Numbered from the stretch's first letter, positions 17,345-24,699 are shown. The stretch: DNA of 64,000 bases from JBGTSJ01 sp041940305 (GCA_041940305.1 JBGTSJ010000008.1:1-64000), one strand, 5' to 3'. A program made the numbers and translations. Notes: a model not told the origin generated them from the sequence alone.

Positions 17345-18550
17345 ATGTCCCACCACGATCGTCCCTACGGCGTCGGCCTCGCGTATCGTCCCGAGTTTCA
17401 CGGACCGCTCCTGCGGCACCGGGACGAAGTCGACATGCTGGAGATCTCCGCCATCGACTACACGGTCCGCGGCTGGCGGCTGCTGCAGGACCCGCAGGAA
17501 TCGCTGCTGAACGAAGCGCTGTCGATCTTCCCCAGTTCGATGCACGCCACGTCGTTCTCGATCGGCTCCGTCGCGCCCTTCGACGAAGGGGACGTGGACC
17601 GCACGTTCAACATCATGCAGCGCAGCGACATGGTCTCGTTCAGTGAACACCTGGCCTTCCACAATCTCGACGGCACCGACCTGCACTCGTTCCTGCCGAT
17701 GCCCTTCGACAGCGTCTCGCTCGACTGGCTGACGCGCAAGTACAACCAGTTGCGCTCCCGCCTGACGCGGCCGCTGGGGCTGGAGAACGTCAGCTACCTC
17801 GTCAACATCCCCGGCTGCGAGATGGATGAGGCGGAGTTCCTCACCGAACTCACCCGCCGCACCGACTGCATGCTGCTGCTGGATGTGACCAACGTGTTCA
17901 ACAACGCCCACAACCACGGGTACGACCCCGTCGAGTTCATCCGCAAACTCCCCGGCGACCGCATCGAACAGTTGCATATCGCCGGCGGCCATCAGTCAGA
18001 CGGCACCTGGCTCGACAGTCACAGCGCACCGGTGATGGACCCGGTCTGGACGCTGCTGGAGGAAACGCTCCAGCACACGGCGGCGGAGGCCGTGATCCTG
18101 GAGAAGGACTTCAACTACATGCCGTTCGACTCCGTGCTGCGGGACGTCCGGATCGCGCGAGAGATCTTCTACCGGAACCGTCCAAACTCCCCCCCGCCCG
18201 GGCCGCCCCCCTCCGAAAGAGCGGCAGACGTCAGTCTGTCGAGCGACGGCGACCGGACTTCACCCGCACCGGTCGATCCCGACGACCCGCAGTTCGCCGA
18301 TCTCCGCAACTTCCAGCGGGCCATGATCCGGCTGATCACCGACAAGCCGTATCGCCAGGACGTGCTCAACACGCCGTCGAATCTGCAGGAGGAGTACCCG
18401 ATGGCGGACGCCCTGCGAGACCGCCTCCTGGCCTGCGGCCGCCGCCACTACGACATGCTGGCCCGCAAATGGCACAGTACGCTCAAGCAGGAGCGCGAGC
18501 GGGACGAGGAAGTCCGCCGGATGGAATGGGCCGCCTGGGCGGGGGCGTAA
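17345..18550 (+). CDS. DUF692/MNIO-family enzyme with a C-terminal helical extension
   Basis: A 401-residue protein. Residues 1-280 match the multinuclear non-heme iron oxidative enzyme family (DUF692; characterised members include MbnB, TglH and ChrH), which modifies cysteines of ribosomal peptides. Family phrases and likely iron ligands are H67 in SSMHATSFSIGS, E101-H102 in SFSEHLAFH, E147 in GLENVSY, D180 in LLLDVTNVFNNAHNHG, H211 in QLHIAGGH, H226 in DSHSAPVMDP and E253 in ILEKD. A Pro-rich linker at 281-315 leads to a roughly 85-residue helical domain (LRNFQRAMIRLITDKPYRQ and on), which could bind the precursor. There is no clear ribosome site before the only ATG. It lies 106 bases after the ABC exporter gene. 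Confidence 0.85.
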   Translation: MSHHDRPYGVGLAYRPEFHGPLLRHRDEVDMLEISAIDYTVRGWRLLQDPQESLLNEALSIFPSSMHATSFSIGSVAPFDEGDVDRTFNIMQRSDMVSFSEHLAFHNLDGTDLHSFLPMPFDSVSLDWLTRKYNQLRSRLTRPLGLENVSYLVNIPGCEMDEAEFLTELTRRTDCMLLLDVTNVFNNAHNHGYDPVEFIRKLPGDRIEQLHIAGGHQSDGTWLDSHSAPVMDPVWTLLEETLQHTAAEAVILEKDFNYMPFDSVLRDVRIAREIFYRNRPNSPPPGPPPSERAADVSLSSDGDRTSPAPVDPDDPQFADLRNFQRAMIRLITDKPYRQDVLNTPSNLQEEYPMADALRDRLLACGRRHYDMLARKWHSTLKQERERDEEVRRMEWAAWAGA

Positions 18551-18555
18551 GTAGT

Positions 18556-18652
18556 CCACTCGCTCCGCGAGTGGAGTGCGCACGCTCTCAATCGCCGGCC
18601 ACACGCTCAACGAACAGGAGCGCTGCCCCAAGCGACTCGCGGAGCGAGTCGC
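18556..18652. terminator. Two consecutive palindromes after the MNIO gene
   Basis: CCACTCGCTCCGCGAGTGG at 18556-18574 and GCGACTCGCGGAGCGAGTCG at 18632-18651 are near-perfect hairpins that share the core ACTCGC..GCGAGT. They fill the short space between the convergent MNIO and cysS genes and are likely bidirectional terminators or copies of a small palindromic repeat. No T-tract is present. Confidence 0.6.
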
Positions 18653-20224
18653 CTACGTACCCCGCGACCACCGCACTCCTTCCTTGCCGTCCTCGACGAC
18701 GACGTTGAGGTTCTTCAGCGCATCGCGGATCTTGTCGGCGACGGACCAGTTCTTGGTGGCACGCGCGTCGGCGCGGATGTCGAGGATCAGTTGCATCAGG
18801 CCGTTTGCGAATGCATCGTCGGCGCCCGCGCGTTTGGCCTGAGGCTGGCGGAACAGGCCGAGCACGTTCGTCAGCTCCTTCAGCAGCAGCATGGCCGTGG
18901 TGAGCGCCGACTTCTGTTCTGCGCTCGCCGTCTGCTCCAGTTTCTGGGCGCTGATGAACGAGTTGATTGCTCTTCGCAGCTCAAACAGGATGCCGATCCC
19001 CCCGCCGGTGTTGAAGTCGTCGTCCATCGCCTCCAGAAAACGGTCCGCCAGCTGCTTGAGTTCCGCGGCGAACTCCTCAGGCAGCGCGGCCGACCCCGTG
19101 AGATTGAGGCTGATCGATTCTCCCCGCTGCTGAGCGGCGACCAGCGAATAGAAGCTGGTCCCGGCAATCCGCTCGTACGTCTCAAACAGACGGTAGAAGC
19201 CTTCCATGCTCTTGCCGGTGGCGGCGATGTTCTCCAGCGAGAAGTCGATCGGGCTGCGGTAGTGGGTGGAGAGCAGAAAGAACCGGACGACCTCGGGCGG
19301 ATGGTGGGCGAAGACGGCCGTCTTGATGGACTCGGCCCCGGCGCTGCCCGCCAGCTTGCCGGCGATCTGGTCTGCTTCCGCGGCGGGCGCATCCCCGGCT
19401 CGCGAGTGCTGGCCGCCGACTTTCCCGGTCCCTTTGCCCGACTGCATCAGGCCGTTGTGCAGCCAGTAACGGACGAACGGCTTGCCGCTGGCGGACTCGG
19501 ACTGGGCGAGCTCGTTCTCGTGATGCGGGAACATCAGGTCGAGGCCGCCGCCGTGGATGTCGATGGAATCTCCCAGCAGCCGGGAGCTCATCGCCGAACA
19601 TTCGATATGCCAGCCGGGACGGCCGGGACCCCACGGACTATCCCAGGCGGGCTCGCCCGGCTTGGAAGATTTCCACAGGGCGAAGTCGGCGGGGTGCCGC
19701 TTGCGGTCGTTGGCTTCCACGCGGGTGCCGGCGAGCATCTGCTGGATGGAGCGGCGACTGAGTTTTCCGTAGTCCTCATCGCTGACAACGTTGAAGTACA
19801 CGTCCCCCTCCAGGGGGTACGCGGCTCCCTTGTCGATGAGGTTCTGGATCATCGCCTGCATGTCGCCGATGTAGTCGGTGGCGTAGGGAAAGTGGTCGAT
19901 CGTGTCGACCCCCATCAGGCGGAGGTTGTCGAAGTAGTCCTCCGTCATCTGCTTCGCCAGGTCCTTGACGGTGCACCCTTTCTCCTGGGCTTTGACGATC
20001 AGCTTGTCGTCGACGTCGGTGATGTTGATCACGAACGTGACGTCGTAGCCGGAGTAAGTGAGGTACCGCTTGACGGTGTCGAAGATGACGGGGCCGACCA
20101 TGTGGCCGATGTGGGCCGGCTTGTAGACCGTCGGCCCGCACAGATACATGCTGACCTTGCCCGGCTGCAGGGTCTGGAACTCTTCCTTCTCGCGGGTGAG
20201 GGTGCTGTAAACGCGAAGCGACAT
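18653..20224 (-). CDS. cysS: Cysteinyl-tRNA synthetase with altered KMSKS loop
   Basis: A 523-residue class I synthetase that charges tRNA-Cys. The HIGH motif is intact (YKPAHIGHM), as are the zinc ligands (LCGPTVY, WHIECSAMSS, FPHHENE). Where the family has KMSKS, counting back from the conserved HYRS places KLAGS (K290) at exactly the same distance as in E. coli CysRS, after an insertion of about 24 residues rich in Gly, Ala and Asp. The second lysine of KMSKS, which contacts ATP in class I enzymes, is thus missing. No other cysS is in the window. It converges with the Cys-rich peptide locus. Confidence 0.93.
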   Translation of the reverse strand: MSLRVYSTLTREKEEFQTLQPGKVSMYLCGPTVYKPAHIGHMVGPVIFDTVKRYLTYSGYDVTFVINITDVDDKLIVKAQEKGCTVKDLAKQMTEDYFDNLRLMGVDTIDHFPYATDYIGDMQAMIQNLIDKGAAYPLEGDVYFNVVSDEDYGKLSRRSIQQMLAGTRVEANDRKRHPADFALWKSSKPGEPAWDSPWGPGRPGWHIECSAMSSRLLGDSIDIHGGGLDLMFPHHENELAQSESASGKPFVRYWLHNGLMQSGKGTGKVGGQHSRAGDAPAAEADQIAGKLAGSAGAESIKTAVFAHHPPEVVRFFLLSTHYRSPIDFSLENIAATGKSMEGFYRLFETYERIAGTSFYSLVAAQQRGESISLNLTGSAALPEEFAAELKQLADRFLEAMDDDFNTGGGIGILFELRRAINSFISAQKLEQTASAEQKSALTTAMLLLKELTNVLGLFRQPQAKRAGADDAFANGLMQLILDIRADARATKNWSVADKIRDALKNLNVVVEDGKEGVRWSRGT

Positions 20225-20287
20225 GAGTGCGGTCCGTGCGGTGGATTCAGTACGAGGAGTGGGTCACAGACGTGAACAAGGTTTCGC

Positions 20288-20524
20288 ACAGAAGGTCACG
20301 AGGGGAACGAAGAAGAGAGACGACTGGCACTCTGTTATTGACCCACTTTAGCCCGACGCGCCAGCAAGGGCCGAACGTCGCTGGACTTTCAACCAGAACT
20401 CACGCTCGCCTGCTCTCCGACAGAGGGACAAGCCACTTTTGTGCGATGATGCAAACACGTCCATCATCTCCGTTCGGCTGCCGCGTCGAGCAACTCCTCC
20501 TTCGCGTCCTTCGTGACCTTCTGT
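20288..20524. repeat. Inverted repeat of the purine-rich family
   Basis: ACAGAAGGTCACGAGGG at 20288-20304 pairs with 20508-20524 at 16 of 17 positions, and weaker similarity continues inward (GAACGAAGAAG against CGCGAAGGAG). The 203-base spacer is the longest in the family here and carries a 37-bp dispersed element. Confidence 0.75.
20345..20380 (-). repeat. Dispersed ~37-bp element, copy 1 (reverse orientation)
   Basis: Read on the minus strand it gives CGACGTTCGGCCCTTGCTGG, then CGCGTCGGGCTA, matching the copies at 30702, 43466 and 56033 over most of its length. It is intergenic. Confidence 0.75.
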
Positions 20525-20596
20525 AAACCTCCTGCTTTGCGCCAGTGGTCAATCGTCCGGAATGATAGCAACCGGCCGGGAGGATCGCCGAGTGCA

Positions 20597-21289
20597 TCAG
20601 TAGCGGCGGGCCTGGTAATCCTGATAACTCTGCAGCGCCAAAAATCCGAACATGATCGCCATGTAAAGGGAACCGAGCAGCCGCCAGGCCGCGAGACCGG
20701 TCAGGGCGGCGACGATGATGCTGATCCAGAGTGCCACGTTCATTCCGTTTCGCGGACTGGCGGCAAGACAGACATCGCGGCACACCTGCCCGCCGTCCAG
20801 CGGCAGCACGGGCAGCAGGTTGATGAAGCTCCAGAAGATATTGACCCACAGCGACATGCGGATGGCTTCGAGTACGAGCACATTGTTAATGCCCGGTCCT
20901 TGAGAGCCGGCGATCTTCGCGGCGGCCCAAGTCGCGATTCCCAGGGCGAACCCCGCCGCGGGTCCGGCCAGACTGATCAGGATCGCCTTGGCCGTGGTGT
21001 AGTCCCGATACGGCTCGAACACCGCCAGGCCCCCGAAATGATAGAGGTAGATGTGCGGCGAATAGCCGAACAATCTGGCCGCGAGGGCGTGCCCCATCTC
21101 GTGCACCAGAATCGAGACGAAGACGATGGCCACCCACATCAGCAGCAGGACGGGGCCGTTCTCCTGGTCGTTCATCAAGTCCCAACCGAGCATCACTGAG
21201 ACCAGCCAATGCCACGGGATCACGCGCACGGGGATCCCGAACAGCGAAAACGCGAGATCGTAGCGGGTGGGCTGAATCGAGCCGAACAT
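20597..21289 (-). CDS. Site-2-protease-like (M50) membrane metalloprotease
   Basis: A 230-residue polytopic protein of peptidase family M50. The zinc site HEMGHALAAR lies in the second hydrophobic region, and the third ligand motif is present in LLPVLPLDGGQ. Such proteases cut substrates inside the membrane, for example anti-sigma factors or signal-peptide remnants. ATG 21289 follows a GGAG and yields a normal amino end (MFGSIQPTRYDLAFSLFGIP); the frame is open to 21469 but those residues are not membrane-like. It is a minimal member without PDZ or CBS domains. Its 5' end faces the retron, which begins about 125 bases away, and no functional link is implied. Confidence 0.85.
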   Translation of the reverse strand: MFGSIQPTRYDLAFSLFGIPVRVIPWHWLVSVMLGWDLMNDQENGPVLLLMWVAIVFVSILVHEMGHALAARLFGYSPHIYLYHFGGLAVFEPYRDYTTAKAILISLAGPAAGFALGIATWAAAKIAGSQGPGINNVLVLEAIRMSLWVNIFWSFINLLPVLPLDGGQVCRDVCLAASPRNGMNVALWISIIVAALTGLAAWRLLGSLYMAIMFGFLALQSYQDYQARRY

Positions 21290-21413
21290 GGGGACTCCGT
21301 TACGCGGGACTGTAGAAGGTGCGGGTGCGGAGCGGAAGAGCGTTGATTGAGACCGAGTTATCGCAGGAGCGGGGAACTCTGCGATGTTACGCCGCGGCCC
21401 GGAGGCAGCCACA

Positions 21414-21442
21414 TTGACGCCGGCATGCCCTGCCTGAATAAT
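21414..21442 (+). promoter_or_regulatory. Promoter-like sequence for retron RNA copy 1
   Basis: TTGACG at 21414-21419 and AATAAT at 21437-21442 are separated by 17 bases, the ideal sigma-70 arrangement. A start about seven bases after the -10 box would fall just before the a1 stem at 21451. Confidence 0.65.
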
Positions 21443-21450
21443 CTGCGGCG

Positions 21451-21599
21451 TGGCCCGCCGGTCGCACAAGCTATTTCGTCTGTGGGGCTACCCCACGGCA
21501 GAAGCGTTGAGCGTCATTCGAATTGTGAAGAATCGCACGGCGGGACCTTCCGCCGTGTCGATTCTTCGCCACAGGATGCGTTGTGCGGCCCGCGGGCCA
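21451..21599 (+). ncRNA. Retron msr-msd RNA, copy 1
   Basis: The unit is bounded by a1 (TGGCCCGCCGGTCGCACAA, 21451-21469) and a2 (21581-21599), which pair over 19 positions with one G-U and one mismatch. An AGC follows a1, with G21470 a candidate branch guanosine. A short msr hairpin GTGGGG-CTA-CCCCAC lies at 21482-21496. The msd stem pairs GAAGAATCGCACGGCGG (21527-21543) with 21550-21567 across a six-base loop, with a single bulged base. The 3' part GCCACAGGATGCG precedes a2. This order is that of known retron RNAs. The second copy and the retron-type reverse transcriptase lie downstream. Confidence 0.85.
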
Positions 21600-21619
21600 G
21601 TCTTGCGCACCCTGTAGAA

Positions 21620-21734
21620 CAGACGTCCTCGTCCGTTTACCGCGCCGATCGCTCATCGGCACCCCTCACTCAACGTGCGGTGCCCACTCCAGAATAGGGA
21701 AGCGAACTCCAGCCTCTGCGGACGAGGACGTCTG
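21620..21734. repeat. Perfect 15-16-bp inverted repeat between the two retron RNAs
   Basis: CAGACGTCCTCGTCCG at 21620-21635 is the exact reverse complement of CGGACGAGGACGTCTG at 21719-21734, with an 83-base spacer. It occupies the gap between copy 1 and the promoter of copy 2. It might end transcription of copy 1 or mark an old insertion or recombination joint. Confidence 0.75.
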
Positions 21735-21754
21735 CACTACGACTGTGCTGGCGG

Positions 21755-21783
21755 TTGACCCCTTCCCGGCGTGATCTGATAAT
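21755..21783 (+). promoter_or_regulatory. Promoter-like sequence for retron RNA copy 2 and the reverse transcriptase
   Basis: TTGACC at 21755-21760 and GATAAT at 21778-21783 are 17 bases apart. The implied start, near 21790, lies just before a1 of copy 2 at 21794. The same transcript could continue into the reverse transcriptase gene at 22033. Confidence 0.7.
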
Positions 21784-21793
21784 CCGCAGCCGT

Positions 21794-21939
21794 TGGCCTG
21801 CCGGTCGCACAAGCTATTCGTCTGTGGGGTTACCCCACGGCAGAAGTGTTGAGCGTCGTTCGATCGTAAGGGCCGTGTCGATTGGGCACTCAATCGACAC
21901 GGCCCTCGCCACAGGATGCGTTGTGCGACCGGCCGGCCA
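21794..21939 (+). ncRNA. Retron msr-msd RNA, copy 2
   Basis: a1 (TGGCCTGCCGGTCGCACAA, 21794-21812) pairs with a2 (21921-21939) at 18 of 19 positions. The flanking blocks GCTATTCGTCTGTGGGG, CCCCACGGCAGAAG, TTGAGCGTC and GCCACAGGATGCGTTGTGCG repeat those of copy 1 almost unchanged. The msd stem differs completely in sequence but not in form. AGGGCCGTGTCGATTG (21869-21884) pairs perfectly with 21891-21906 around a six-base loop. Compensating change of this kind supports a functional RNA. The msr hairpin is GTGGGG-TTA-CCCCAC at 21824-21838. It ends 93 bases before the reverse transcriptase start. Confidence 0.88.
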
Positions 21940-22032
21940 GTCAATTGCGGATCGAGTGTCGATCGTCGGTGGAAGTCGAACCGACCGGCCGCCGTTGATC
22001 GACCATCGTCACTTCGCCGTCGACCACCCACG

Positions 22033-23325
22033 ATGGGACTGTTTCAACTCGTCCGCGATTTGCTGTTCGGGCCCGGAGAGACGCGGCCCGATCTCGCTGC
22101 AGCGCCGCCTCCCGCGCTGCCCAGGCCGGACAAGCGGATCGGATTCCGGCTGCAGCGACGGCTGCCTCCCCTCAAGTACAAGTCGACGCTCGTCCGCACG
22201 CCGCACGAGCGTGAAATCAGCGGCGACAAGCCGTATCGGTTCGCGCATCGCGACGCCCGCACCGGTCGCTGGCTCGATCTGAGCACCGATGCCGACCCGC
22301 GGTGGCTGGAGTATTACGGGCTTCCCACACTGCGGACGCCCGAACAGCTCGCCGAATGGCTGCAATTGTCCCCCGGCCGGCTCGCCTGGCTCACGCACCG
22401 GTACAACGAAGGCTTTCGACCGGCCACGGCGCGCGAAGCCCATTATCACTTTCACTGGATGAACAAGCGCTCGGGGGGCCGGCGGCTGATCGAGGCGCCG
22501 AAGCCGCTGCTCAAGCAGGTCCAGCAGCGAATCCTGCGGGACATCCTCGACAAGGTGCCGCCGCACCGGCATGCCCACGGCTTCGTCACGGGGCGTTCGA
22601 TCGTCTCGAACGCCCGCCCGCATGTCGGACAGCGGATCCTGCTGAAACTGGATCTCGAGAACTTCTATCCGTCCGTCCGCTATCCGCGGGTGGTCGCGAT
22701 CTTCCGCAGCCTGGGGTTCAGCCGCGAAGTGGGCATCTGGCTGGCGCGACTGACGACTTCGTCCGTTCCCTGGGAAGCGATGAGCAGCCTCGGCCCGGCC
22801 GGACACGCGTACGTCTACACCTATGGTTCGCGGCATCTCCCGCAGGGAGCGCCGACCTCGCCGGCCCTGGCGAATCTTTCGGCGTACTCGCTTGACGTGA
22901 GACTGTCGGGACTCGCCGCCAGCTACGACGTGACGTATACGCGTTACGCCGACGACATCACGTTTTCCGGGACCAAGCGGTTCGGCGGCGCACTGCGGGA
23001 CTTCATGCCGCTGGTGACAAAGGTGATCCACTCCGAACGGCTGCGGATCAACAGCCGCAAGCGGAAGATCCTCCGCAGCAATCAGCGGCAGACGGTGACC
23101 GGCGTCGTCGTCAATTCGCACTGCAACATCGCGCGGCCGGAATTCGACCGGCTCAAGGCGATCCTCACAAACTGCGTCCGCCGCGGTCCGCGGTCCCAGA
23201 ACCGCGAGAACCTCCCGGACTTCCAGTCCCACCTCCGCGGACACGTCGCCCACGTCATGCACGTCGCCCCTCAGCGCGGGGCGAAGCTGCTGCGGATCTA
23301 CCAGGCGATCGACTGGGCCCGATGA
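22033..23325 (+). CDS. Retron reverse transcriptase
   Basis: A 430-residue RT with the marks of the retron group. These are the polymerase motif A aspartate D207 in LKLDLENFYPSV, motif B LPQGAPTSPALANL, catalytic YADD at 305-308 in YTRYADDITFSG, the NAxxH motif at 193 (SNARPHVG), and VTG at 355 (TVTGVVVN). The last two are typical of retron RTs and are thought to contact the msr. Residues 1-130 form an N-terminal region with PEQLAEWLQLSPGRLAWLT, seen as a helical lead-in in related proteins. The ATG at 22033 follows no strong ribosome site; the frame is open to 21916, but that would translate through the ncRNA. No effector gene adjoins it. Confidence 0.92.
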   Translation: MGLFQLVRDLLFGPGETRPDLAAAPPPALPRPDKRIGFRLQRRLPPLKYKSTLVRTPHEREISGDKPYRFAHRDARTGRWLDLSTDADPRWLEYYGLPTLRTPEQLAEWLQLSPGRLAWLTHRYNEGFRPATAREAHYHFHWMNKRSGGRRLIEAPKPLLKQVQQRILRDILDKVPPHRHAHGFVTGRSIVSNARPHVGQRILLKLDLENFYPSVRYPRVVAIFRSLGFSREVGIWLARLTTSSVPWEAMSSLGPAGHAYVYTYGSRHLPQGAPTSPALANLSAYSLDVRLSGLAASYDVTYTRYADDITFSGTKRFGGALRDFMPLVTKVIHSERLRINSRKRKILRSNQRQTVTGVVVNSHCNIARPEFDRLKAILTNCVRRGPRSQNRENLPDFQSHLRGHVAHVMHVAPQRGAKLLRIYQAIDWAR

Positions 23326-23354
23326 GACTCAGCACTCTGAGGACAGAAAGTGCT

Positions 23355-23447
23355 TGACAGAAGGTCGCGAAGGACGCAAAGAGGATCGCATCCAAGAGTG
23401 CTTCGAGGCGGCCGCCCTTTCTTTGTTGCCTTTGCGGCCTTCTGTCA
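23355..23447. repeat. Inverted repeat of the purine-rich family after the retron
   Basis: TGACAGAAGGTCGCGAAGG at 23355-23373 pairs with 23429-23447 at 17 of 19 positions. The right arm contains the stop codon of the convergent histidine kinase. It probably serves as terminator for both genes and resembles the copy at 20288 in sequence. Confidence 0.75.
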
Positions 23448-24629
23448 GATCCCTCTGTCTTCGTATGACGCAGTGGCCGGCCAATGGATGCAGAATCGGG
23501 TCGTCTCGCCGATGCGATCGACGGCGATTCGTCCGCCATGCTGCGTGACAATACGCCAGGCTTTGCTGAGTCCGAAGCCGAGCCCGCGGCCGGCGGAGCG
23601 GCCGCTGAAGAAGGGATCGAAGAGGTGGGCGCGTTCGTGCTCAGTGAGAGCCGGACCATTGTTGGCCACGGTCAGAATCGCGTACTCGTTGTCGTTCGAC
23701 ACTGTGGTCTCAAGTGATATCAGCCCGCCGCCCGGTGACGCGTCGATGGCATTCCGCAGCAACTCACTGATGACGACGGCGAGTTGGGTCGCGTCAGCAT
23801 AAATCGGGACGCGTTCGTTCGCAGTGATTTCCAGCCGGATGTTCCGCTCCCGGCAGGACTCCGCGAAGCGTGCGGCAACATCGCGGACTTCGGCGGCGAG
23901 ATCGAGATCGGTCGGCTGCGGCTGCGGCGGACTGGCGAACAGCATCAGGTCGCCGATCATGTCCTTGATACGGAGGGCCTGGCCTCCCAGTGTGGCGAGC
24001 AGCCGTCGACGCTCCGGATTGGTCTCGTCCCGCAGCAGGCGTTCGGATCCGATCAGGATCGAGCCGAGCGGGTTGTTGATTTCGTGCCCGGCGCCGGCGG
24101 CGAGTTCGGCGAGCGCTGCCAGCTTATCCTGCAGCAGTTGGTCCTCGACTGCGAGCGCTTGCTGCACCAGCCGGGCGGTAGCGGAGACCCAACCTGTCGG
24201 AATGAGAGCAGCATTCGCCGAAACACCGCCGACGATGAGCAGCCCGCCGATCAGTTGTCCACAGGACTCGAGCGGGATCCAGTCTGCGGTACGACCGTGG
24301 ATGCAGGATAGCAGCAGCCGCTGCAGCGCTGCCGCATCCGGGATGCGGCTGCCATCGGAGTGGAGCGAGGCTGCGCGGGAACCGCTGGAGTCGAGCACCG
24401 CGGCCGTCACGTCGACCGCGTTCTCACCGACAGCGCCGACGACGATCGCGTCGGCTTGCAGCAGTTCGTGCCACGCCGTGCAGACTCCGCGCAGCGCGTC
24501 TTCGATTCGATGGAACGGGAGGACGGCCGCCAGCAACCGGTCGACGGACTGGTCCTGCTCCATGACGGGCGCAGAGTTCTCCAGGCTGGCAGCCGCCGAA
24601 TCGACACGCCGCACGGATGCAGAGGCCAC
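23445..24629 (-). CDS. Soluble sensor histidine kinase
   Basis: A 394-residue kinase. Residues 30-180 are a GAF-like input region. They are followed by a dimerisation and phosphoacceptor helix with the H-box LAAGAGHEINNPLGSI and an HATPase domain with N-box ELLRNAIDASPG and G-boxes VANNGPAL, FDPFFSGR and RGLGFGLS. There is no membrane segment, so it senses a cytoplasmic signal. The start codon is GTG at 24629. The gene follows the response regulator by 70 bases on the same strand, and the two form a likely two-component pair. The 3' end lies in the inverted repeat that separates it from the retron. Confidence 0.88.
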   Translation of the reverse strand: MASASVRRVDSAAASLENSAPVMEQDQSVDRLLAAVLPFHRIEDALRGVCTAWHELLQADAIVVGAVGENAVDVTAAVLDSSGSRAASLHSDGSRIPDAAALQRLLLSCIHGRTADWIPLESCGQLIGGLLIVGGVSANAALIPTGWVSATARLVQQALAVEDQLLQDKLAALAELAAGAGHEINNPLGSILIGSERLLRDETNPERRRLLATLGGQALRIKDMIGDLMLFASPPQPQPTDLDLAAEVRDVAARFAESCRERNIRLEITANERVPIYADATQLAVVISELLRNAIDASPGGGLISLETTVSNDNEYAILTVANNGPALTEHERAHLFDPFFSGRSAGRGLGFGLSKAWRIVTQHGGRIAVDRIGETTRFCIHWPATASYEDRGI

Positions 24630-24699
24630 GTATCACCGGAGCCGCCCGGCCCGATGGGCCGGGGCTAAACGATGCTATTGAACCATACCGGCGGCGACC

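Larger units (their letters stand above)
20225..20596. other. Intergenic region filled by repeat elements
   Basis: These 372 bases between two leftward genes contain the long inverted repeat at 20288-20524, and within it a reverse-oriented copy of the 37-bp dispersed element. I see no coding sequence. The cysS promoter should lie near the left edge. Confidence 0.6.

Noticed and set aside
21448..21940. The two matched blocks considered as insertion-sequence ends or a duplicated terminator
   Set aside because: There is no transposase, and the internal order of a1, hairpin, msd stem and a2 with a retron RT downstream fits msr-msd units far better.
22033..23325. The reverse transcriptase considered as a group II intron or DGR enzyme
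   Set aside because: It lacks a maturase or HNH domain, and there is no template or variable repeat pair; the NAxxH and VTG motifs and the ncRNA upstream indicate a retron.
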